Assembly: GCA_019243975.1 (NCBI GenBank)
Contig: JAFATL010000093.1
Span: 1 to 5,409, forward strand
Length of the DNA stretch: 5,409 nt
Direction: 5' to 3'
Source of the DNA: Actinomycetota bacterium
Lineage (GTDB): Bacteria; Actinomycetota; Acidimicrobiia; Acidimicrobiales; JAFATL01
How positions within the stretch are numbered: the stretch's first letter is position 1; every line of letters starts with the position of its first letter. A model generated the notes under the pieces. The model saw only the letters and a program-made list of their open reading frames with translations, made no database searches and was not told the DNA's origin. A program made the translations under genes and the position numbers. Below are positions 1 through 5,164 of this stretch, in pieces.

Positions 1-195
1 GGCCGGGTGCGCCTGGTGCAGCCTCCGGCGGGCGACGCGTGGCTCGGCGATCGAGTTGGCCGCCTGGCCCACCTTGCCTTCACCACTGAAGACCCCGGGG
101 CTGTCGCGGGCGCACGGGACCGAGGCGACGGGACCTTCACGGTGCCGCCCGACGTCAACCTGGGCACGCGCCTCGTGCTGTTCCCGCCCGTATAG
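1..195 (+). CDS. VOC (glyoxalase/dioxygenase) superfamily protein, C-terminal fragment
   Basis: The frame is open from the left edge to a TAG at 193-195, so only the last 64 codons are visible and the true start lies outside the window. Codons end almost always in G or C, as in the neighbouring genes, which supports real coding. The segment GRLAHLAFTTEDP, followed by a short loop and then NLGTRLVLFPPV, resembles the last beta-alpha-beta-beta module of vicinal-oxygen-chelate proteins, where a His in an 'HHLAF'-type strand is often a metal ligand. VOC proteins cover glyoxalase I, ring-cleavage dioxygenases, methylmalonyl-CoA epimerase and resistance proteins, and nothing visible tells these apart. 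It converges with the transporter gene at 283-1422. That it is a gene is fairly safe; the family is a tentative reading of a short fragment. Confidence 0.6.
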   Translation, partial: GRVRLVQPPAGDAWLGDRVGRLAHLAFTTEDPGAVAGARDRGDGTFTVPPDVNLGTRLVLFPPV

Positions 196-282
196 CGCGG
201 CGGCCCCCGTCTCCAGCAGTCCGACTTTCTCGGCCGCCGGTCGGCCGTCGCGAGGCACGAGCAGGCCGACAGCGAGCGACCG
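196..282. other. Convergent intergenic gap with a weak inverted repeat
   Basis: This gap of 87 bases lies between two convergent stop codons. It contains CGGCCG at 231-236 and again at 242-247, separated by CCGGT, which could form a 6-bp GC hairpin readable from either strand. No T-run follows on either side, although AGAAAG follows on the minus strand and CTTTCT precedes on the plus strand. It could act as a bidirectional terminator, but CGGCCG is self-complementary and common at this GC content, so the evidence is weak. Confidence 0.25.
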
Positions 283-1422
283 TCAGCGAGCGAGCGAAGA
301 AGGAGCTCGTTTCCGGGGCAGCGTGCCGCATGCGACCGCGGCGGCCGCCAGCAGGATCAGCCCGGTGCGCAGGCCCCAGGCCGACGACACCCAGCCGACG
401 ACGGGCGGTCCGGCCACGAACCCCACGTAGCCGGCGGCCGTGATGCCGCCCACGATGAGGGCGGGCCGTTCCTCGCCACTGGTCGCCTCGGCCAAGAAGA
501 GCGGCCAACACATCGAGACGCCGACGGCGGCCGCGGCCAAGCCGATGCCGGCGATGACGGGCACGGGCGACAGCGCTTCGGTGAGCAGTCCGGCGCCCGC
601 CAGCACCGCTCCCGCCGACGCGCCCCGACCGGAATGCACGCCGCGCGCCCACCCGCCGGCAGTAGCGCGCGCGGTTGTCGCCAGCGACTGCCCGGCGACG
701 TACGCCGCCGCGCCCGCCAGCACGCCGATGGCGAGCTTCGAACGCAAGAAGAGCACCCCCCACGTGTCGATGCCGCCCTCGACCAACGCGGCCAACGCGA
801 ACACGAACGCCAGCCGCAACAACCCGGCCCGGCCCAACGCCGCCAGCCCGTCCCGGATCGACACGGGCTCGCCCGGCTCACCGGCGGGGAGGTCGGTACG
901 CGCCGCGTCGACGGCGAGCACCACCGCCAACGCTGCGATGCAGGTCCACACCACCCGCCAGCTGACGCCACCGTGGACGAGCAGTGCCGTGACGCCCGCG
1001 CCCAGTACCGCGCCGCCGTTGAACAACGCGTGGAACCGCAGCAGGCCGCCGGGCGTGTCGGCCAAGGCGGCGGAAGCGGCGACGTTCATGACCACGTCCA
1101 CCCCGCCGCCGACGGCAACCGAGACGACGAACAGGGCGATGAAGGCGGCCCGGTGGTGCAGCAACACGAGCACGCCCAGGCTGGCGGCCCACGCCACCAG
1201 GCAGGTGGACAACGCCAGCCGGGTGCCGTGCCGTTCGGCCAACGTGCCGCCCACCGCGTTGGCAACGGTGCCGCCGACCACCGCGATGGCCAGGACCGTC
1301 CCGAGGCCGGCATGGGACATGCCGAGGAACCGCTCGACGTCGATGGCGGCGATGGCCCAACTCCCCCAGAAGGCGCCGAACACGACGAAGGCGACCGCGA
1401 CGGGTCGCAATGATCGACGCAC
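283..1422 (-). CDS. MFS transporter, YbjJ/MosC-like
   Basis: This encodes a 379-residue polytopic inner-membrane protein of the major facilitator superfamily, probably a proton-coupled carrier or exporter of unknown substrate. About 11-12 hydrophobic segments run through the whole length. A motif-A-like loop, GGTLAERHGTRLAL (58-71), lies between helices 2 and 3. Further signatures resemble the YbjJ/MosC-like subgroup: DVVMNVAAS (109-117), FHALFNGGAVLGA (130-142), EGGIDTWGVLFLR (215-227) and a GYVGFVAGPP segment (331-340) followed by GLRTGL. The hydrophilic stretch at about 173-192 fits the central loop between the two six-helix halves. The start is a GTG only 9 nt after the stop of the mscS-type gene and has no clear Shine-Dalgarno sequence; no better start was found. 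Translation therefore probably depends on coupling to the upstream gene. MosC has been linked to rhizopine use in rhizobia, but that substrate should not be transferred here. Confidence 0.87.
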   Translation of the reverse strand: MRRSLRPVAVAFVVFGAFWGSWAIAAIDVERFLGMSHAGLGTVLAIAVVGGTVANAVGGTLAERHGTRLALSTCLVAWAASLGVLVLLHHRAAFIALFVVSVAVGGGVDVVMNVAASAALADTPGGLLRFHALFNGGAVLGAGVTALLVHGGVSWRVVWTCIAALAVVLAVDAARTDLPAGEPGEPVSIRDGLAALGRAGLLRLAFVFALAALVEGGIDTWGVLFLRSKLAIGVLAGAAAYVAGQSLATTARATAGGWARGVHSGRGASAGAVLAGAGLLTEALSPVPVIAGIGLAAAAVGVSMCWPLFLAEATSGEERPALIVGGITAAGYVGFVAGPPVVGWVSSAWGLRTGLILLAAAAVACGTLPRKRAPSSLAR

Positions 1423-1431
1423 CCGGCTAGT

Positions 1432-2361
1432 TCACGAAGACGGTGTGGAGGGATCGGCCGCCGTGTCGGCCGGTCCCGGCAACACCACGGGCGTCGTCTG
1501 GGCCGGGCCGCGAATGCCTTCCTCGCGCAAGCGGTCGAGGATGCGGCCGCGCAACATGCGCGCCAGTGCCGCCTGCTCTTTCGGTGCCGTCTTCACGACG
1601 AGGCGGATGGTCACGCCCGTGGCATCGACCGCATGCACCCCCCACACCTCGGGTGGCTCCAGGATGACGTCCGCCGACGCCGGGTCCTCGGCCACTGCGT
1701 TGGCGGCGGCGGCGATGGCGTCCATGGCCTTGGTGATGTCCTGGTCGGGGGCGATCTGCACGTCGATCACGGCGCGCGACCACTCCATCGACGCGTTGCC
1801 GACCTTGCGGATCTCGCCGTTGGGCACGTACCAGACCGTGCCGTCGACGCCGCGCACACGCGTGACGCGGAGGGTCACGTCCTCCACCGTGCCGGTGGCC
1901 CCGTTCAGGTCCACCTGGTCGCCGACGCCGTACTGGTCCTCGACGAGGATGAACATGCCCGAGATGAAGTCCTTCACCAGGCTCTGGGCGCCGAAGCCCA
2001 CGGCGATGCCGGCGATGCCCGCGCCGGCGATCAGTGGCGCCAGGTTCACGCCCAACTCGCTCAGCGCCATGAAGGCGGCGATCACGTAAATCGAGGCCTT
2101 GATGAGCCCGGCCAGGACGTCGGCGATGGTGTCGGCCCGTTGCTGGGCTCGCGGCGACGAGATCTTGATGGGGGCCCGGGCCTGGGCGCCCTTCAGCAGG
2201 CGGCGGACGGCCCGGGCGCACAGGCGCCCGATGACCAGGGCGGCGATGAGGATCAGGGCGATCCGCAGCGGCCGCACCACGATGAACTGGACCGTGCGGG
2301 CGCCGAAGTCGCTCAGCCCCAGCTTCCGCCCCAGCTCGTAGACGTACCCGTGGTCCGGCAC
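1432..2361 (-). CDS. Small-conductance mechanosensitive channel, MscS family
   Basis: This encodes a 309-residue channel subunit; the family forms membrane heptamers that open under tension and release solutes during hypo-osmotic shock. Predicted helices are TM1 at about 26-47, TM2 at about 82-101 and the pore-lining TM3 at about 108-137. TM3 carries the Gly/Ala-rich pattern of MscS: AGAGIAGIAVGFGAQ (112-126), then SLVKDFISGMFILV (127-140) and GVGDQV (145-150). The usual Pro-Phe before the 'GD' is replaced by EDQYGVGD. YVPNGEI (178-184) is the conserved motif of the cytoplasmic beta domain, and a mixed alpha/beta vestibule domain follows. The last 25 residues or so are Pro/Thr/Ser/Ala-rich and look disordered. 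Three helices and about 300 residues fit the E. coli MscS/YggB class rather than the larger MscK type. The start is GTG, because an in-frame TGA lies at 2368-2370 just upstream. It is divergent from the desaturase and leads the transporter gene by 9 nt. Confidence 0.92.
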   Translation of the reverse strand: MPDHGYVYELGRKLGLSDFGARTVQFIVVRPLRIALILIAALVIGRLCARAVRRLLKGAQARAPIKISSPRAQQRADTIADVLAGLIKASIYVIAAFMALSELGVNLAPLIAGAGIAGIAVGFGAQSLVKDFISGMFILVEDQYGVGDQVDLNGATGTVEDVTLRVTRVRGVDGTVWYVPNGEIRKVGNASMEWSRAVIDVQIAPDQDITKAMDAIAAAANAVAEDPASADVILEPPEVWGVHAVDATGVTIRLVVKTAPKEQAALARMLRGRILDRLREEGIRGPAQTTPVVLPGPADTAADPSTPSS

Positions 2362-2369
2362 GGGGGTTC

Positions 2370-2375
2370 ACCGTA
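2370..2375 (-). promoter_or_regulatory. Candidate -10 element (or overlapping RBS) of the mscS-type gene
   Basis: On the minus strand TACGGT fits the actinobacterial -10 pattern TAnnnT and ends 8 nt before the GTG start. That spacing would put transcription initiation at or next to the start codon, giving a leaderless mRNA. The overlapping GGTGA (2372-2368), 6 nt before GTG, could instead be a weak Shine-Dalgarno sequence on a longer transcript. No convincing -35 was seen. This is inference from spacing and a short motif. Confidence 0.35.
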
Positions 2376-2432
2376 CTGGCGCGGCGGGCAACCACCTCGC
2401 TGTCGCCAGCCGTGTGACTTTTGCCCTCCTAG

Positions 2433-2460
2433 CCAACCTACCTACCAGTAGGTAGGCTGG
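2433..2460. promoter_or_regulatory. 28-bp near-perfect palindrome, probable operator (TetR-type)
   Basis: The left arm CCAACCTACCTAC (2433-2445) and right arm GTAGGTAGGCTGG (2448-2460) pair at 12 of 13 positions around a 2-base centre, CA. It ends five bases before the desaturase ATG and covers the candidate -10 TAGGCT, so a bound protein would block RNA polymerase. The compact arms with ACC/GGT steps resemble operators of TetR-family repressors, several of which control fatty-acid genes; that family assignment is inference. The site lies 72-99 bases upstream of the divergent mscS-type start, so direct control of that gene is less obvious. An RNA hairpin hiding the start is an alternative, but only if the transcript begins upstream. 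Confidence 0.65.
2453..2458 (+). promoter_or_regulatory. Candidate -10 element of the desaturase, leaderless arrangement
   Basis: TAGGCT matches TAnnnT and ends exactly 7 nt before the ATG at 2466, which would make the A of ATG the transcription start. The same bases lie in the right arm of the palindrome. GGAG at 2459-2462 could be read as a ribosome binding site, but it is only 3 nt from the ATG, which is too close for good function and favours the leaderless reading. No clear -35 was seen. Confidence 0.4.
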
Positions 2461-2465
2461 AGTCC

Positions 2466-3554
2466 ATGACAGTCGTCGAGACGCGCCCAGAGGGCGTCCC
2501 CTCCTTCGAGCGTGCCCTGCCGGCCGCCCGCCCCGGCCGGCGCCCCGCCGACGAGCGCATCAATTGGAAGACGTCGTGGCCGTTCTTCCTGGTGCACTTG
2601 CTGCCCTTCCTCGCCTTCTTCACCGGCGTCACCACGAAGGCAGTGGTGCTCTGCGTCGTCCTGTATTTCGGGCGGATGTTCTTCATCACCGCCGGCTACC
2701 ACCGCTACTTCGCCCATCGCAGCTACCGCATGGGCCGGGTCCCGCAGTTCCTGATGGCCTTCGGCGGGTCGACCGCCGCCCAGAAGGGCGCCCTGTGGTG
2801 GGCCGCCCATCACCGCCAGCACCACCGCGCCACCGACACCGAGCTCGACGTGCACTCGCCGCTCAAGGGCATCTTCTGGAGCCACGTCGGCTGGATCCTG
2901 TGCAACAAGTACAAGGACACCGACCTCGACGGCATCCGTGACTTCGCCCAATACCCCGAGCTGATGTGGCTCGAGCGCAAGCAGTGGCTCGGGCCATGGC
3001 TGCTCGGCGTGGCGTCGTACCTCATCGCCGGGTGGAGCGGCCTGGTGATCGGCTTCTTCCTCTCGACCGTGCTGCTGTGGCACGGCACGTTCCTCGTGAA
3101 CTCAGCCGCCCACCTCATCGGCCGGCGCCGCTATGCCACCCAGGACACGAGCCGCAACTCGTTCATCGTCGCCCTCTTCACCGGCGGCGAGGGCTGGCAC
3201 AACAACCACCACTACTACCCGGCGTCTGCTCGCCAGGGCTTCTTCTGGTTCGAGTTCGACCCCACGTACTACGGCCTGCGCGCGCTGTCGCTCGTCGGCA
3301 TCGTCAAGGACCTGCGCCAGCCCCCTGCGCGTGTGCGCAAGGCCGGCCGGCTCAAGGACGGCCACTTCGACGTGGGCATGTTCCGCGCCCACTGGTCGAA
3401 GGCCACCAACACGCTCGGCCGCTTCGCCATGAGCGCGACTGACGTCGAGGCCAAGAAGGCAGCGCTGGAGGCGTCCGTGCAGTCGGCGCTGCGAGCCGCC
3501 GACGAGCTGGCCAAGTCGTCGCGTCCTCGCCGGGTGGTGCTCCCGACCGAGTAA
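2466..3554 (+). CDS. Membrane acyl-CoA (delta-9 type) fatty acid desaturase
   Basis: This encodes a 362-residue membrane di-iron desaturase that would insert a cis double bond into a saturated acyl chain, probably acyl-CoA, using O2 and electrons from a separate redox partner. The metal-binding boxes are all present and in order: HRYFAH (79-84), HRQHH (116-120) and HNNHH (245-249). NSAAH (212-216) supplies the additional Asn/His pair known in stearoyl-CoA desaturases. TDTELDVHSP (123-132) follows box 2 as in that family. Hydrophobic segments at about 38-53, 57-76, 176-190 and 191-210 fit the usual four-helix topology. There is no cytochrome b5 or ferredoxin domain. The C-terminal 40 residues or so (323-362) are Ala/Lys/Glu-rich and then basic, and look cytoplasmic. 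The ATG at 2466 is the only sensible start, just after the operator. The AGPS-like gene follows after 26 nt on the same strand. Regiospecificity cannot be proven from sequence. Confidence 0.93.
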   Translation: MTVVETRPEGVPSFERALPAARPGRRPADERINWKTSWPFFLVHLLPFLAFFTGVTTKAVVLCVVLYFGRMFFITAGYHRYFAHRSYRMGRVPQFLMAFGGSTAAQKGALWWAAHHRQHHRATDTELDVHSPLKGIFWSHVGWILCNKYKDTDLDGIRDFAQYPELMWLERKQWLGPWLLGVASYLIAGWSGLVIGFFLSTVLLWHGTFLVNSAAHLIGRRRYATQDTSRNSFIVALFTGGEGWHNNHHYYPASARQGFFWFEFDPTYYGLRALSLVGIVKDLRQPPARVRKAGRLKDGHFDVGMFRAHWSKATNTLGRFAMSATDVEAKKAALEASVQSALRAADELAKSSRPRRVVLPTE

Positions 3555-3563
3555 CCGGTCGGG
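3542..3563. terminator. 8-bp perfect hairpin across the desaturase stop codon
   Basis: CCCGACCG (3542-3549) and CGGTCGGG (3556-3563) are perfect reverse complements around a 6-base loop that contains the TAA stop. All but two of the eight pairs are G-C, so the RNA hairpin should be stable. No T-run follows (GCGAATAGCC comes next), so it is not a classical intrinsic terminator. It may attenuate read-through into the AGPS-like gene or protect the 3' end. As DNA it could be a repressor site, since it sits five bases upstream of that gene's candidate -10. Confidence 0.4.
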
Positions 3564-3567
3564 CGAA

Positions 3568-3573
3568 TAGCCT
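3568..3573 (+). promoter_or_regulatory. Candidate -10 element of the AGPS-like gene, leaderless arrangement
   Basis: TAGCCT fits TAnnnT and ends exactly 7 nt before the ATG at 3581, the same distance as for the desaturase. There is no Shine-Dalgarno sequence before this ATG (CTCGCCGGC), so a leaderless transcript from an internal promoter is plausible alongside read-through from the desaturase. No -35 is evident. Confidence 0.38.
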
Positions 3574-3580
3574 CGCCGGC

Positions 3581-5164
3581 ATGTCCTCGTTGGAGGCCGA
3601 ACACCGGCGGTCGTGGTGGGGCTGGGGCTGGCAGGACCAGGCCCTCACAGCGGAACAGGCGGCCAACCTGGGCGCTGCCGTTGCGGCACGGCTCGGGCGG
3701 GACGAGATGGACGTGCGCCCGCCGCCCCGGCTGGAGGACCTCACGCTTCCCGCGACGCGCCTGACGCCGCCCGACTCGCTGGCGCGCATCTGCTCGTCGC
3801 TGGTCGAGGACCGCGCCGGGCACACCTACGGCAAGTCGTACCGCGACGTCGTCCGCGCGTTCGCGGGTGACTTCTCCGCCGCGCCCGACGTGGTGGCGTT
3901 CCCGGAGACCGAGCAAGACGTGGTCGCCATCCTCGATTGGTGCGCGGCGGAGAACGCGCCGTGCGTCCCCTACGGGGGCGGCTCGTCGGTCGTCGCAGGC
4001 GTCGAGTGCCCGGGCGCGGTGTCGATGGACCTCACCCGGCTCGACAAGGTGCTCGAGGTCGACACCGTGAGCCGGGCGGCGCGCATCCAGGCCGGCGCGT
4101 TGGGGCCGGTGCTGGAGGACCAGCTGCGGCCCCACGGCTACACGCTGCGCCACTTCCCGCAGTCGTTCGAGTTCTCGACGTTGGGCGGGTGGCTCGCGAC
4201 CCGTTCCGGCGGTCACTACGCGACCGTGTACACGCACATCGACGACCTGGTGGAGTCGATGCGCGTCGTCACGCCCTGCGGCACGAGTGAGTCGCGGCGC
4301 TTGCCCGGCTCCGGCGCGGGGCCGTCGCCCGACCGCATGTTCCTCGGGTCGGAGGGGATCCTCGGCGTGATCACCGAGGCGTGGATGCGCATCCAGGAGC
4401 GGCCCAAGTTCCGTGCCTCCGCCGGCGTGCACTTCTCGACGTTGGCCGCCGGCGCCGAGGCGACGCGCGCCATCAGCCAGGCGGCGCTGTTCCCCACCAA
4501 CTGCCGACTGCTCGATGCGGGCGAGGCCATGACGTCGGCGGGCGTCGCCGACGGCAACGCGCTGTTGGTGCTGGGCTTCGAGTCGGCCGACCACCCGGTG
4601 GACGCATGGATGGCCCGCGCCGTCGAGATCTGCATGGACCACGGCGGCGTCATTCCCGACGGTGTGAAGTCGTCGCAGACCGAAGGCGCGGCCGGCACGT
4701 GGCGCTCGTCGTTCATGCGGGCGCCGTACACGCGGGACGCCATGGTGTCGATGTCGGTGATCGTCGACACCTTCGAGACGTCGTGCACGTGGGACCGCTT
4801 CCCCGACATGCACGCGTCGGTGACTGCGGCCATGGAGAAGGCGCTCGTCGACGTGTGCGGCGCGGGGTGGACGACCGTGCGCTTCACCCACGTGTACCCC
4901 GACGGGCCCGCGCCCTACTTCACCTTCATCGGCCCCGGCCGCGCCGACTCGCTGTTGTCGCAGTGGTCGGAGCTGAAGTCCGCCGCTTCAGACGCCGTGC
5001 TCGCCGCCGGCGGCACCATCACCCATCATCACGCCGTCGGCCGCGACCACCGCCCCTGGTACGACCGCCAGCGTCCCGCCCCCTTCGCCGACGCCCTGCG
5101 CGCCGCCAAGAACGCCCTCGACCCCGCTGGCATCCTCAACCCCGGCGTCCTGATCGACGTCTAA
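3581..5164 (+). CDS. FAD-binding oxidase, alkyl-dihydroxyacetonephosphate synthase (AGPS) family
   Basis: This 527-residue flavoprotein has the VAO/PCMH fold. AGPS replaces the acyl chain of acyl-DHAP with a fatty alcohol, making the ether bond of ether lipids with FAD as a non-redox-consuming cofactor. The N-terminal WWGWG (12-16) is typical of bacterial AGPS-like proteins. The FAD domain shows PDVVAFPETEQDVV (102-115), the glycine loop PYGGGSSVVAG (130-140), and QSFEFSTLGGW (194-204) followed by ATRSGGHYATVYTHIDD (206-222). GSEGILGVITEAW (256-268) closes that domain. The substrate half has CRLLD (308-312), whose Arg309 may match the essential Arg of mammalian AGPS, and HHHAVGRDH (482-490), whose His triplet is the AGPS active-site signature. 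Tyr439 or Tyr446 could be the catalytic Tyr. ILNPG (518-522) ends the fold normally. The ATG at 3581 fits the N-terminal motif. A glycolate- or lactate-oxidase-like role is possible, as many family members are untested. Confidence 0.85.
   Translation: MSSLEAEHRRSWWGWGWQDQALTAEQAANLGAAVAARLGRDEMDVRPPPRLEDLTLPATRLTPPDSLARICSSLVEDRAGHTYGKSYRDVVRAFAGDFSAAPDVVAFPETEQDVVAILDWCAAENAPCVPYGGGSSVVAGVECPGAVSMDLTRLDKVLEVDTVSRAARIQAGALGPVLEDQLRPHGYTLRHFPQSFEFSTLGGWLATRSGGHYATVYTHIDDLVESMRVVTPCGTSESRRLPGSGAGPSPDRMFLGSEGILGVITEAWMRIQERPKFRASAGVHFSTLAAGAEATRAISQAALFPTNCRLLDAGEAMTSAGVADGNALLVLGFESADHPVDAWMARAVEICMDHGGVIPDGVKSSQTEGAAGTWRSSFMRAPYTRDAMVSMSVIVDTFETSCTWDRFPDMHASVTAAMEKALVDVCGAGWTTVRFTHVYPDGPAPYFTFIGPGRADSLLSQWSELKSAASDAVLAAGGTITHHHAVGRDHRPWYDRQRPAPFADALRAAKNALDPAGILNPGVLIDV

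Larger units (their letters stand above)
2362..2465. promoter_or_regulatory. Divergent promoter region between the mscS-type gene and the desaturase
   Basis: This 104-base divergent spacer must hold the promoters for both the mscS-MFS unit (minus) and the desaturase unit (plus). It is locally less GC-rich than the genes around 2415-2455. It contains the 28-bp palindrome and candidate -10 elements for both directions. A minus-strand AGGAGG (2432-2427) looks like a strong ribosome binding site, but no start codon follows at a suitable distance, so I do not call a gene there. Confidence 0.7.

Noticed and set aside
440..2089. A 549-codon plus-strand open frame opposite the MFS and MscS genes
   Set aside because: It is antisense to two well-supported membrane proteins and crosses their junction. 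Its product is Ala/Pro/Thr/Ser-rich and low in complexity, as expected from the reverse strand of high-GC genes.
1427..2395. An alternative minus-strand frame overlapping the MscS-type gene, preceded by GAGGTGG
   Set aside because: The product is Arg/Gly/His-rich without domains, whereas the frame shifted by one gives a full MscS protein with pore helix and YVPN motif.
2421..2426. TTGCCC as a -35 box for the desaturase
   Set aside because: The spacing to the best -10 candidate (TAGGCT at 2453) is 26 bases, too long, and the match is poor.
2427..2432. Minus-strand AGGAGG, a strong Shine-Dalgarno match in the divergent region
   Set aside because: No ATG, GTG or TTG follows at a usable distance leading to an open frame of any length.
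1633..2451. A 272-codon plus-strand frame opposite the MscS-type gene
   Set aside because: The His/Asp/Gly-rich product is a mirror of the real coding strand, and the frame runs into the divergent promoter region.
2433..2460. The palindrome as a transcription terminator for either unit
   Set aside because: It lies between divergent starts, where no gene ends, and has no T-run, so an operator is the better reading.
3269..4891. A 540-codon minus-strand open frame opposite the desaturase end and the AGPS-like gene
   Set aside because: Its product is dominated by Arg, His, Gly and Ala with no recognisable domain, and it runs antisense through two genes with clear motifs.
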